NCBI GenBank assembly: GCA_950295325.1
Contig: OX485807.1
Coordinates: 9,513,001 to 9,577,000 of the forward strand
Direction: 5' to 3'
Length of the DNA: 64,000 nt
DNA from: Polytrichum commune
Lineage: Eukaryota > Streptophyta > Polytrichopsida > Polytrichales > Polytrichaceae
Both the position numbers and the translations under genes were made by a program. Positions 1-13,748 of this stretch are shown here, one piece after another (position 1 is the first letter of the stretch; each line of letters begins with the position of its first letter). The notes beneath the pieces were generated by a model. The model had not been told where the DNA came from. It saw nothing but the letters and a program-made list of their open reading frames with translations, and ran no database searches.

Positions 1-160
1 TCATGAATTCAAATTCATTATGAAGCAGTGGGATTCTAGCATCCAGAGTCTTCATTCTCAAATCTATTGTCGGGCCCATGAACACAACGCATTAGCTTAG
101 TAATGTTATCTAGATAACTTAACTTGTTGATTATGAATTTAGGGTTTTGATATTTTGTTG

Positions 161-450
161 TGTGTTCAACGGTCATCTTGGACAACCTACTTTGATATTT
201 ATGACATTTAGGGTTTTGATGTCTTAATGTTTCAAAGTCAACAACAAAACCAAGAGATTTATAAAGGAAAGTGACACATGAGATTTCGACAAGCGATCAA
301 TGTGTTAATATGTGCTCAATGGTCATCTTGGATAACCTAACTTGATGGTTATGACACTAAGAATTTCAATGTTTTAATATCTCAAAGTCAAGAAAACAAA
401 ACCAACACGTTCATAAAGGAAAGTGACACAAAAGATTTCAATAAGTGAGA
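161..450. repeat. Diverged direct duplication, period about 151 bp
   Basis: The segment starting GTGTTCAACGGTCATCTTGG at 161 returns at 312 as GTGCTCAATGGTCATCTTGG. The rest follows in the same order: a 'gttatgacac' stretch, 'caaagtcaa', 'acaaaaccaa', 'ataaaggaaagtgacaca' and 'gatttc'. Mismatches and small gaps run throughout, so the duplication is old. No coding capacity is seen. Confidence 0.75.
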
Positions 451-1550
451 TGGCCATGGCCAAAATATGGCAACAACGTGTGAAAAGAGGCCTCCATCAT
501 CGAACTATGCTACCATCCCACCATGTTGAGAACTTGACGGCATGTGTGGTGCCACATATTCGATTAACATAGGCCAAGATTTGTGTAGAATTACATGTTA
601 TAAAGTCTCAATAGGGATACAACAAACCCTAACACTTGCTCAAGATATGCAACATTGAATAAAGGGGGGTGAGCGAGGCAAGTTGATGAGGTTGGGAAAG
701 TGAAAGTGTGTAAACGTTTCCAAGTTGCAATTTAACGGGCCACAATGCTAGTAGAAAAGATTGGAGGATGCATGAGGCACTAATTAACCAAACTCGGCAA
801 TGAAGGTAATATTTTTTCCTAGGAACAAGTGTTTGAAACACCAAAGATATACATATTGTTTGCTAATAATTGGTTAGTCGAAATACCAAAAGACATACCT
901 AATTTTGACTCTTTACTCTTGGGTAGCCCTTCTATCAAAGGGTAAGGGATCAATACCATGTGAAAATCTAAAATAATTGAATTTTTTTACAAAACTCTAA
1001 GCAAAATTGGCGCAAAGAGAGTTGACCATCTCTTGAGTGATTCTATCCTTACTTTCAAGTTTAGTCACTTCTTAGCACATCCTCTTGTTCAAAGGCACAC
1101 AATCCATATTCCAAAACAAATAACAAATTTTGGTGTATATTCTTACATCTACACCTAACCACACACCACGCAAATATAGATGTTAGATTACAAAATTTGA
1201 CCATGAAAGGCTTGCTTAGCCTTTAATTTCAAGCAATCGGTCGTTCTACTTAAACAACAAACAATCCTTCTTATTTTATAGGTTTTGAAATGTTACGCAC
1301 GAAGTAGGTACCGTGTACTTCAAATCCGTCTTAAAATCTTAATTTCAAATTTTGGGTTTTAATCATGAACAATTGGGTTCATGCTTACTATTTCAAGTGC
1401 AAATTGTTTGTCGAGAACGGAGGTTCACATTGATGTGACTATGTGACCTGTATTGCTGCCAAAGTACTAAAGAAAACATTGCTGTAACTTCTATTGTTGT
1501 CTTCCTCTGGGGCAACAAAGGCTCAAATATGTGAAACTTTCACCCTTGTT

Positions 1551-1925
1551 TAACCCTAGTAGTCATAGACACTAAATGTAAAAACCTAACAATGTCTGTC
1601 ATTCCATGTAAAACAAAAAATAATCGGGCATTATAGATGTACAATGTTGCAACTACTCTCACTTACTACGTGGAATTTTCATCCAAATTTCAATCATCCA
1701 TGACATTATTTCCTTACACAAATGGTAAGATGCAGAAAGTACCAAAGTTTGTTTCAGTAGTTGGCATTTGGATGAACTAAAAGTAAGTTGAGATGTAAGT
1801 TTTTTTTTTCTTATAAACTTTTGATGTAAAACTTGTAAACTTTTTTCGTAAAGAAGTGTCATCAGAGAAATTACCAAAGTGACATAAAATGAAATATGAT
1901 TCTAATTACAATATTTAGTGTAGTA
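1551..1925. repeat. Dispersed repeat family M, copy 1
   Basis: This copy shares blocks in order with 25600-25890: 'acactaaatgt', 'cacttacta', 'tttcatccaaatttca', 'catccatgacattattt', a 'gacataaaatg' block and a closing 'acaatatttagtgt'. The ends resemble inverted ACACTAAAT/ATTTAGTGT motifs, which suggests a non-autonomous DNA element. The superfamily is not identifiable. Confidence 0.55.
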
Positions 1926-3154
1926 CTAAGTAAAGATGGGGAAAAAGACTTGTCGAAACGTACTTACATATTTTTTGCAATGTGTTGTGTTCACAAATAA
2001 CATGTATGCAATACTTATTTATTGGTGATTTCTATTAATATATCATACCATGTGGTGGTACATATTTCAAGAAAGAAAAACCCACATACATACAATGTCA
2101 CCAACACTGAGTACTTTGTCACAAAAGCTTTGAGTAAGAAATGAGGCAAAGTCATCGTCACCAACAACAAGCCTCAACACCCTACTTGTTTGTTGCTCGC
2201 AATTTAATTTTCCTTAGAATGGATTAGCTACAAAATAAATAGATGAATCAATAAATAAATAAATGCAACTACTGCATCATAAATAATGCATGATGGCATT
2301 AGAGCACATTAAGAATAGTATTCAAACAATTTTCATGATACAAATAAGCAATCACGTAACATTCATTTGATACTAAAACCCCTAATATAATGTCTCAATT
2401 ATTACAAACTTTATGAACCTATATGAAACTTTATGAAACTCTCACAATGTAATTAATCTCTTTAAACTTGTGGCTTAATTCAACAAATTGCAATGTGTTG
2501 AATTAGGGTTAAGATTTTTTAGCCATGACTCCTTAGTAAGTAGCCTTACATTTCTCAAAGGTGGGAGTCGCTTCTACTTCCACTACCACAATTTATAGAC
2601 ACTATAATCAACAAGCGCATGGCATTTGAAGTTAGCTTAGGACTTGAAGAAATAGTTTCCAAACAAATCATGAAGCAATGGTGATTAAGCATCCTTCAAT
2701 TGACATCAATAAATTTTCTCATTCCTTTGCCTCGATAAATATAGACTTTATGAAATATTGCCTTAATTTGACCTATGAGCAACTTCTTGAATTTAGGATT
2801 CAAGGGATACAAGTAAGGAGTGAAAACAATCCAAGTGAACGTGCAACATTCAATTTCACAAAAATCATGTGTGCTTCCACATTCTCAACACACACAAACA
2901 CAATCACACACATAAATAAATAAAAATAACATCGGTGCTTATTATTGCATTGACATGAATGGAATCTTGTTCTTCCTTACCTTGATCCCATTTTACCAGA
3001 CTACACGCGCGCACACACACACATGCACTTTAAAGATCGTACCACAATTCAACAAGAATTTTGACAATAGGATTAAAAATATGTGAAGATTGTAGCAATT
3101 AGAATCAACAGAGAGATTTTAGGAGCAAGAGGCAACAAACTCAATAATCAATTG

Positions 3155-3156
<2 letters not shown>

Positions 3157-3212
<56 letters not shown>
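3157..3212. repeat. (TC)28 microsatellite
   Basis: An uninterrupted TC dinucleotide run of about 56 bp in gene-free DNA. Confidence 0.97.
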
Positions 3213-3214
<2 letters not shown>

Positions 3215-4290
3215 CTGTGCCTAGAACAATCTCAATAAACTATTGTGGTGAGACGAGCATTGGCATCTCAACAATCATCCTTTCTTACTTCTAATTCTTT
3301 GATTTTGATGCCTCAATATATTTCAATTTTCTTTGAGGCAATGGTAGGTGAAGAGGTAATCAATCCCCTATTAAAAGTAATCCTTAGACTGGCACTTACC
3401 CTCACCGCCTTCTGAATATGGGAATCGCAAGCCGTTGTCACTTGGCAACACCTAAAATAACAATGTAGGTAAAGTCCCCCACCCCGACCAATCCTAGCAT
3501 TGCTTCATTAACAACATCCATGATGGCATTTTCAACCAAAGCTCGCCTCAACACACTACTCATTGTGCATGCATCTAAACGTTTCTATAACAAGAGACGC
3601 AATACACATCTAAGATTTTTTATTTTATTTTTTTTATCATAAGATACCCCAAATGGAAGTACGCGTAGACAAATTCATCATGTCCAAGATTTCATGCCTT
3701 TTTATTTTTTTATTTTTTTGGAACCTAGTTAGCCGTAAGCTTACAATGTAGAGGGCTCTTTCTTCCAGCAAAAAATCATTAATCATAGCTCCTTTGTACA
3801 TTGGTTGAGACCATCCTTTGTGTAAATTACATCATGGCACTAGTAAAGATGACATAAAGTGTTCTTTACAGTTAGTAAACCTTAAAGGTCTATATGTCCA
3901 TTGTCCGACCTATCTACAACATTTAAACAAGTCCTCGCCATGCCTTAAGAATGTATTTAATGACATACAACTTTGAGATTAGAATTACTACATAAAGATT
4001 ACAAGGATAACATAAAAATATAATGATATGCAACAATGTGGAGTTACTTTGTGCTATGATTTTTTGTAAGGATATCAAATTCTACTAACATCACATTAAA
4101 AGACAAAATACTACTCACCTAGAAAACAAAATAGTGTTATGAGTGATAAAATTGTGACACCTTGTAAGTCCAAATAGTAACCCACAATATCCAACATGAG
4201 GTACCCGTGCCTTAAAGTTACACCTTTCTTTGGAGATATATTTTTCATTCTTAAATCGTCAACAAGTGAGTGCAACGGCACCATCGAATA

Positions 4291-4615
4291 ATACCCCAGC
4301 CACACTGAGGGACTAGCTAGGCAGCCCAGTTGGTTCGGGGGGTGGCAGTGAGTGTGGGCATATATGCCAAAGCCAGGTTGGTTGAGCAGGTTGGACTTCA
4401 TCACAACAGGTGGGCACTTGCACTTTTGATGAAGAAGTTTGCAAGTATTGTCATCTCAACTTACTTTAATAGCCAAGCTAGGACCCTAAACCCCATCCAG
4501 GCTACAAATAGAGGGTTGGCTGGTGTGGGGCCACACTGAGTCGGCCCAACCCGCTGCCTCCGTGGCCAGGGTCACCGGTTGGTCGGCCCAGGCACGGGCG
4601 GTGTGGCTTGGGTAT
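4291..4615. mobile_element. GC-rich MITE-like element (family N)
   Basis: The ends form a terminal inverted repeat: ATACCCCAGCCACAC on the left and, read from the other strand, ATACCCAAGCCACAC on the right (14 of 15 match). The interior is strikingly GC-rich against AT-rich flanks and repeats GCCACACTGAG near both ends. There is no transposase. A target-site duplication is not clear. Confidence 0.6.
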
Positions 4616-7486
4616 AAGTCATTGGTAACCCTTAAACTTCTTGAGAGGCATGTTTTGGGCTTGTGAATGATTCTTCAAGGCAAAATCATCCAAAAGAAAG
4701 GTGTTGGGAAGGTCAATGGTGATGATCCCATTCCAATATGAAAAGATTGTTGTTCACAAGACATTCTTAACGTAAAAAAAAATGAACTAATTGATTTCCT
4801 TTGTTGATACACTTCTATATATAGTAAATACATACTATTTTGATTATAAAATTGTTTTTTTCTATGGACTCTATTTCTTACATCAAAATGTATAACTATT
4901 CTTAATGTAATCTTGAGAGCTTAGACTTTACTTTTATTGCAAATATATTTATCACAAGGTCTTGAAGTTTGTTGATTCTAAATTGATCACAAACAAATCA
5001 TGAAAAATACTAAATATTGCTAACATGAAAAATACCAACATCTTTTCTTTTAGGTACAATACAAATTGAGCTCTAGAAAGCTTACTTTTTAGATCATCTA
5101 ATGAAATCACAATACAATCCAGAGTGTTAAGGGTCAAAAACATTAATCATATGTGGCAATACTAAGCACAAAATAACACCACTTTGACCATTCACAGTAG
5201 TAGTGTAAGAAAAATGTAAGAACGTTTTGAGAAGAGCACCAACTTTGCTCATCAAGGATCTATCCGATTAACGAGGCCGTGGAAGAAGTAATCCACAAAA
5301 GGGGGGGAGGGGGCTTCATTTGTAGAAAGACTCTCTAAAGCAATAAGGATAATTTTGTGATGTTTCTCACCTAGCAATCCAACATCAATGTCCCCCTCAG
5401 TGGACATCAAAAGGCTCAATTCCAATAACAACTTTGAAAATTTTATGTAGGTTGTATATAAAATTTATCAATTTTTGCAAAACATTTTGTAGAATTTTTA
5501 TAGTTTTGCAGATCTATAGAATCTTTTTGAGAAATGTCCAAGATAATGTGTTCAACCTGCATGAAATAGTAAAATATTCTAAAAGTGTCACTTTTAGGCT
5601 CAACCACCTCAATCGATGTAGAGAAAACATCAAATGTGTAGCTCAAACATACAATTTTTTGGCACGTGAGATGCTCAAATTATGTGGGCCTCTTCGATAA
5701 TGCAAAAATTGAATGGTGTTGTAATACTACAATTCACATTATTTTCAACTTTGGAGATGGATGAATTGACATCCATGCCATGAAGCTATGGCCATGTTTC
5801 CAATCCTATGCAGAGAGTTAATCATGTAAAGAAACTTCAACCATGCGATGATGTATTTGATATCTAGCTTGAGACGGACGATCTAATCATACAATAAAAC
5901 ACAATTTCCTTAACTTCACTTTGACTTCAAAATTACTTTGGTCTTTGTGGTTGTACTGCTCCCGAAAAGGGGAAGTAGGCCCCGACTCATATTTTAGTAC
6001 ATTTGGACGGACATAGTTTCATAATACGAACCTTTTTCGGTTGTTTCAATCCTAGGGCGGATCCGTCGATACCATTTCTAATATACCTAAATTTCATGGG
6101 AGATATGTGAGTCTTTAGTGATCATTTGAATGTTCGACTATTATGATGTGATAAAAATACAAATTTTTGATCTTAAGTGCATATAACTAAATGTTGAACA
6201 ATGACAATATAATCAAAACAATTGATGTAAGACCATCCTAATCAACTATGCATATTCTATCAAACGATCTTATTATATAATCCTATTGTAAGATCTTAAG
6301 ATAAAAATTCAACATGTTATAATTATGGACTTGGACTTAGTCCTGTTTTTTTTTCTCAAGGAGTTGGCATTTCTATACATCTATGTGTAATTCTTGTTAT
6401 GACACTAACTGAACACATATTGACAACCAGTTTAACCAATGCATAGGTTTCAATATAGGGTAACTGACAATATTTGGGTGGTGACATTAAATACCATAAC
6501 CGATGTGGCAGGAAAAACGGTGAGGCGGGGGGTGGGGGTGGGGGATGCCCAAAGAATACACCCAATTTTTTCTAATTAAATAGATTACACATGTGTTAAA
6601 TTAAATTTGTGGTAGCATGTGGTGTTTATGTCAAAATACAATCATTCTTGGATGGAGCGAAGGAATTATCACATAAATGCCTTGACATAGTATGCAACCT
6701 GGATGTAATTCTTTCTCATTTGATTTTCCCCTCGAATTAAATTCAAAGATCCTGAATCAGTCTACTGCAGTTCAAGCCATTGAGCCATCTGAGACGAATC
6801 AACCACAAACCTACAGGGGGTCAAGTTTTTATGCTGGATAAATGATTGAAGGTGCAATTGTATGTGATAATTAATTCCCTCTTTTCTTGGGGAACTTCGT
6901 AAACGACTCCGACTTGTCTTCAATTTTGGTGTTGTAATATGAGTGGGGATGATGTAGTTGTGTGTGTATTTAGTAGGGTCCAATTTTATAAACACCAAGG
7001 TAGGTGTGGGGGATTGATCCCTTACACCCAACCACCAATCACCACACACACATGAACTCCTCCATTCACTTGTCCCAAATTAGCTCACAATCAAAGTGTC
7101 CACCGAGAACAAAATTTGGATCCCCATGGTCAAGTGACAAGGCTTCAAGTGTTAACCAACTTCAAACACGGTTGTGACTTACTTACTTGCTTGATTAAAG
7201 TTACTTTGAGAGAACATGATGTTGGTTGACTTGATAAATAAGATATTTTGAGCCCCTTTGAGCAACTCTCTCCATGCTAACTCCTAAAACCACCGGGTTG
7301 GGTTCCAACTTGTGTCAAAGATGTATTACAACATATGAATTAGAAACCTATTATGGGAATTGCATATGATTTTTATTTATGAAGGGTTGATTTTAGAGCT
7401 CGTCAAATTATTCAAAATGAGAATAAATTTAACACCCTTGACCTCCACCAATTCATTCATAACCATTTTTCTTCATAAAATAATGA

Positions 7487-7496
<10 letters not shown>

Positions 7497-7548
<52 letters not shown>
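7497..7548. repeat. Palindromic (AC)11(GT)15 microsatellite
   Basis: Eleven AC units run directly into fifteen GT units with the symmetry centre at 7518/7519. The left flank is an AT run. The tract is its own reverse complement over at least 22 bp per arm, so it could form a cruciform or Z-DNA. Confidence 0.97.
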
Positions 7549-7550
<2 letters not shown>

Positions 7551-10500
7551 CACTTGATTTTTGATGTGAAAAGGTTGAATTTTGTATCTTTGTGGAAATA
7601 CCTCAAGAAAAGTCATAAACCTTATTGCTTTTCTCACATAACACATTATGTAACAAAGAAAATTCCAGGGGTTCAACCACTTTCAAGGTTTAAAACTTAG
7701 AGGTTTTTTTAATAGACTAATTTGTACAATTTGCTCCAAGGTAGACCAACACCATTAAAACGTGGTAATTCATATTTGAGTGTAGAGAGAAAAGTGTCCG
7801 TTTAAGGGCCACTTGTTTTAGATAGCGTAGAATTTCATCAATTTAAAATGCAAAAAAACCAACTAAAAATAAGAATAAATTGTCTTGAGAAAGATATATT
7901 TCAAATTGCGTGCAACCATGTTTTGGGGATTCTTGGGCATTTAAGGGTTATAATATAAGAATCATTAAATCAACCATGTAGTTTGTTAGAACGACTACAC
8001 ATACACATCACGCGATCACCTGACTTGTCCAAAGTTGATTTTTCATGCCACACATGAAGAGGAGCAAGGTATAAGCTTTGTTTTTAAAAGTAATAAACTC
8101 AACCAATTTGGATGACAAGTCATAGCCTAGTTGGCATCTTACATATCGATTATGGCCATTTACACTAGGGTGTGGTCAATTTAACAATCCATATGGCAAA
8201 TGTTTCAACCGTTTTGTAATAGTTCAAGAAACAAAAATCCTTGAAGTTCAACTCCCTTTGTGATGTGTCTTTCCTCAAAACTTCTGGTGGATTCTTTTGG
8301 TAACATTAATGAACTTACCAACATAATATCTTGGATACTACACCAAAAATGATGTTTAATGTCACTTACTATTTGGAGTTTCATAGTGCTACAATTTAAT
8401 ATTATGAATGTAGTTATTTTATTGAGTCAAGTGGTTAATGCCCTATAATGACCAAACAACCAATTTGACATTTGTTAGCAAAATATTAAATACACAATAA
8501 AACAAATACAACATTGTGTAATCCCAAATAGGAAGTGACACTAAATACAATGTTTATTAGGGTTTGTCGATCGCATGGGCTTTGGCTAGTTGTACAAAGA
8601 AATTATTACATACAAAATTGCCATCCATTCATGCAATGACAACATGAAATTCAGTTTTAATTATAAGTCATTCATATAGCTGATGTGAAAATAAAAACAC
8701 CTAGGTAGCCTCAAAAGACCCAAATTAGAATAGCGGGATCATCCCAATTAGTGTATGTTAATCTTTGGAGTTACGCGGTGATATAACTACTTATTGAGAA
8801 TGTGATAGTTGACCAAGCAAAGCCATTTATGTTCTATAATGTTCAAACAACCTATGGGGACTTTTGCTAGTATAAATTGGAGTGCTAAGTAAGATGTTAT
8901 TGCGTTGCATAACTCCATATAGTAATACACATAATTGGGATAATTAATGTAGTGAACCATAAGTCGTTAGGGGGAATAGAACTCTCCCGACCCTCTAGCT
9001 AGATGTGCAGTCAAATTTTTTGTTTTTTTGCTCCAATGAGAAAACAATGTGAAATTAGGTTCAAAGAAACTCAACAACAATTGACATGTGCCAGCTTGGG
9101 ACCATAGCCTAGGAGATAGAGAAAGAGAGATCTCATGAGACTATGGTCTAATAGGAGGGGTTATAACCCTAAAAATAAATGTACACAACTGAATTGAGTA
9201 ACGTTGAGTACGCATGACTATTTTGGAGACCATCTCGGACCATTTTTCTCCCTAGAGAAAATGTTATGTTTTTTTGGTTGAGAGGGTTGTTGTCTTGTAA
9301 AATATCAAGGACCATGGATAGATATTTGTTTAATTTACTTGAGAGAGCTAATGCCTATATGTCTAAAGTGAGAAGGACCGATTCCTTGATCCATCTTACG
9401 CACATACTAACTTTGCATTGTTCAATGAAGTTAATTTGAAACATACCGTTGTTAATAAAATTACATGATTAAAGTTGTAGTATGAGTAGTAGCCCATGAA
9501 AAATGTGTGTACGATTATGAGAGAGAGATCTCATGATGTTTATGTCTATTTGCTGATGAATTTGCCTATGTACAATCGGAGTCACACAATCAATGGTCTA
9601 TGAGTGGCTGCACCTTGATAGGTTCAAGGGGTGTAAGGGTAAGGCTATTGTTGTAATGGAAGTGAGTGATTCACATAAGGAAATGATAGTTTGTCAATTT
9701 TGAAATTTATATTATTAAATTGCCCAACTAGAAGAGAGCTAATATGTATCATCAATGTTGCAACCCAACTCTTATGTTAAATAAATATAGCACAAATTTG
9801 ATTGTTGCAATAAATATCGGGATACAAAATACCAAAAAATATATGGTGAAGGCCATGGCTCATGAGGCAAAGGTATGAAAATTTCTACATCAAGGCTATT
9901 TACTAGAAGAGAATTATTGTGTTGGAACAAATAGAATATGTAATGACTGTGATAAATTAGGAAGAATTAATTGAGACCAAGTGTCTAATAACTTTATAAG
10001 AAATCACTCATGAAGGTACGATTGTCTTGAGTATCCAATTATGAATGATCTTGTAGGAATGATTGATTAAAGAAATAAACTTGGATCCTTCATCAATATT
10101 TGGAAGGACAATATTAAATATGAAATAGTCCTAAGAAAGACTATTGTCTTCCAATAATTCTATATCGGATTGGATTTAGATGACTCATTTTTAAATAATA
10201 GTGAGCGTCATTGTAATATATGATATATTCTATCTTGATTACTACCGTGATATTGTTTGGAGAAGAATAAAGCTGGAAAGTCAGTAGTCTACGACATCAA
10301 AAAGGTTATCATGTGAAGGCCATGGACTACGAAAGGTCACTAAAGAACTTCAGGGACGGATAAAGACTGTATTGAAGAGAAATTAAATGACCAAGACTTG
10401 GTAGAGACCATTGCATGTCTGTGTAATTCAAATAAAAAGTAACAAAAGAAAACAGAGAATCTTGGGAGAATGATTGCATTGCCTTTTCAAGTTACATTAT

Positions 10501-11062
10501 AAAGGTTTAATAAACAAGATAATTGACTACACCAAAGTGCCTTTGGCTTTGGTAACGAGACTCGGATAGGATATTGATGCAAGAATATTGGCGATGGTTG
10601 CACCTATGCTTGTGCACCGCACTTTATCCATTTAAATTGAACTCATTGCCAGACTATTGCCCGGGGAAATAATGAGGTTGAGTGTTTGTCACAAATTGCA
10701 TGTATTGTGATTGAATAATTTTGAATTTTTGATGCTAAAAGGAACAACTTGTATATTCAAATCCTAAATTGCCCTCAAATGATCATGTGATTGTCATAAT
10801 AAAACTTATTTGAGACACTTAGATGATGTATGAATCACCTTTTAAGTCTTCCTTGATTGTTTCCCTAGTTTTTTGCCATGTCCAAAATCCCAACCGCACT
10901 AGGTAAATTCACCCACCAGAAGGTAAAAATGTAGCGCATTATTTTATGACCTATATTGTCTACGTGATGTGACTCATAAAATGGCATTAGAGACCCCCAA
11001 ACTAGTTTAGTTGGACCATGTTGAGATTAATCGGCCATAGTTTTATGATGGGTTTGTTTTTT

Positions 11063-11440
11063 GCCTAACCCTTAAACGTCTAAGAGGCCCATACTAGACC
11101 TCTCCAGGCCAAAATAACATATTTGAGTTACATACTTTCATTCTTAGCTAAACTTGTCAAACATACTTTATCTAAAGTGAACCTATTCTTGAAGTGAACT
11201 ATCTGAATAAGTTAAAAGAACTTTAATGTCATTGAAGAATTAAGTTCATATACGTAGCTTGGATGCAAAAACATACTTTGTATGTCGATCATATGCATTG
11301 TTAGTTTCTCCTTGACATAATACAGATAACATATTTAAAATGGTTGCAAAAAAATAAATACAAAATTTATGATTAATAAAGTTGGTGAAGCCCATATAAT
11401 TTGTGTATATGACCATATACTAAGACCCCGTATCCTTTAG
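11063..11440 (-). mobile_element. MITE-like family B copy, inverted
   Basis: The end TAACCCTTAAACGTCTAAGA followed by 'ggccca' matches the family end seen at 40913 in PICKLE intron 6. The interior shares 'gagttacatact', 'ttcttgaagtg' and a closing 'ttggtgaagccc...tgtgtatat' block with that copy. It is non-coding. The terminal motif CCCTTAAACGTCC recurs in inverted form at the far end of other copies, which points to a TIR transposon derivative. Confidence 0.6.
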
Positions 11441-11550
11441 TGATCACTAGCCTTGTTGCAAAATGAAGGAGTTTACCTAGTTTCAAGAAGCTTAAGCCAC
11501 ATGAGCTACATATTGAAAAAAAAAAATTGTTTCCCACACCCTTGAGACAT

Positions 11551-11705
11551 ACCACAAAGAGCTCTTTGTTTCATCTTACTTGTACTAGAATGTAGTTATC
11601 TATGTGGGGTACAAATAAGTCTTAGCGAATGTGAGCATGACACATGACCAATACCCATGAGGGGATCATTTTAAGTTGGAATAGAGAACCCGCTATGGTA
11701 TATTG
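11551..11705. mobile_element. MITE family I, diverged copy
   Basis: The left end 'accacaaagagctctttgtttcatc' and right end 'ggaatagagaacccgctatggta' form degenerate inverted repeats. They correspond to the better-preserved copies at 22862-23033 and 31168-31319. Confidence 0.5.
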
Positions 11706-13748
11706 AAGATGACATGCACTCATTGAACCACACACGCAACCACTCAAAACTAACATATTGTGCCTACAATGCCACAAGGCCTATTAATTTAGCAAAGGAC
11801 GACTAAGGGAGGCTTGGAGACATCAATTCTAGTAGAAGGATACTTGGTTGGAAGGCAACCAAAGGATGGTAGTGGCAATTTTGTTTGTCTTGATTTCATG
11901 TTGAAGATGATAACTATTTAGCATGTAAACACTCACAAGTTCTCTCCTAAAATGCACATATTGCATCGTGAACAAAATCCCTCAAATGGGCCTCCACTAG
12001 CACACAAGTTGCATGAACGGCAAGTTCACAATTTGAAATGATATTTAAAGTGAATGGTACAAATAAGTAGGTGCAATGAATATATAAACATTCATAACAA
12101 AACTCTCAAAGTTTGGAATGCCATCATGGGTAGACATTTCACGTGTGAACATGGCTACAAACAAATCAACTTATATTGGACTCGTAGTGGACATGATATG
12201 ATGGCATGCAAGGAGAAGAGTTGCAACGAAAAACTCATTGAGTTATCCATAGCCGCATATCGTGTTGAGAAATCATCATATTTGTTTTCAAGAGGTGTTG
12301 AAACAAGCACATTCTTTAGTAGTATTAATAACATTATCATGATTAGTACATTAAAAATATTTATTAAAAAAGAAGAAAAAAGTTCACATTCACACTGGTG
12401 CAAGAACATCGGAGTTCTATTTTATTTTATTCTATTCTATTCTAACCCTACATAATAATGAATATGACATCTAGAGGTGTTGTAAAATGGCTCCTTGTAA
12501 TTTTAATTTATCATGTGGACGTATGTTGAAGGTTTGCAAAATGGAGGGTCATATCACTATATGCGTTAATCAGAGACTTTGGAAAGTCTCAAAATAAATG
12601 CAAATGGTTTAATATCTAGTTCAGTTTCTTATTGTGATGACATGTATTTGTGCCAAATTGGTTTGATGAATAAGACGCTTTACTAAAAGTTAGTGCCACT
12701 CATGCAAATTGCTTTATTAAATCACATTGAATATATTTTTGTGTCTTTCTTGTTCTTTATTTGAAAACCACCTCATTAAATAGTCTCCAAATCATGAAAG
12801 AGTCTCCAATTACCGAATGTAGTGATTCATGTCCAAAAGGAGTAAGAGTTGTTATGACCCTCGGAGTTGATTAAAGACCATCTTTCCTTAATATGATTTT
12901 ATGGATGACCGTTATTTTGTTCTCTACAATGCGTGATGCCTATGGATAAGGGAGGCCCGGAGAAGCGTGGTTTTTTGCGAGCATGTCTTTAAGAAGGTTT
13001 TGATTGGTTAGGGTAGTGTCGATGGTCTAAGGCCTAATGAGAATTTTCGGAAGTTCCAAAGACACGAAAGGGTTAGTATGCAATAAGTGAAATTGATAGG
13101 CGGTTTTAATGTCATTAATAAACATTGAGGGTGTTTGAATCGTAAGTTTTGGCGAGTCATCGAGCAGGGGTGCAATTTACTTCTAGGCTTCTTGTTATGG
13201 TAATGGAAGTTGGTTTTCAACTACGAGATGATGGGTCTTTTTTGAGATTCAAGTTCAAATTCATCAAAAATAGTATTTCTTATGATACATGTCTTTCATC
13301 GTACCATAGAAGGGGTGTGGGATCCTCGAAGGTGTGAAAATAAGTGATCCACATGTGCACATTAAAATGTTTAAACTCATTCTTTATGTGTTTATGAATA
13401 GGGCTACAAATGTGCTCCGTAACACCCATTGATAAGTCAATCCTACGAATGGGGCGAGGTACACCCAACCATCATTTTTCCCCACCATCCAAAACCTCTC
13501 TACGGATATATTTTTTGACTTTCTCATCCCAAATGTCTCGCGCTCTATTGAACTTCCAAGTCCCAATACTAGCTCATCAACTTATTGGAGGACGGCAATA
13601 AGCGATTTCCAACATACTCTCACCTTCATAGTTGAACGATTCTTGTGGGTGTTGCAAAATGTCGCCCTTGATTGGCACCTCGTTCATTCATATCTCGTAG
13701 TTTCTCATGAAAATGAAAGAATATACACTCTACCATAAATATATATAC

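Larger units (their letters stand above)
1..13748. other. Gene-free AT-rich intergenic DNA
   Basis: No reading frame here is long or conserved enough to call a gene. The longest, at 12054-12455 on the + strand (133 codons), resembles no family I know and ends in low-complexity sequence. The stretch holds old repeats, microsatellites and MITE copies that are listed separately. Between those entries I see only AT-rich single-copy-looking DNA with few CpG sites, as expected for long-methylated plant repeat DNA. Confidence 0.7.

Noticed and set aside
12054-12455. 133-codon frame, the longest in the left third
   Set aside because: No recognisable domain, runs into TTTTA/TTCTA low-complexity sequence, and partly overlapped by a - strand frame. 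A chance frame in AT-rich DNA is more likely.
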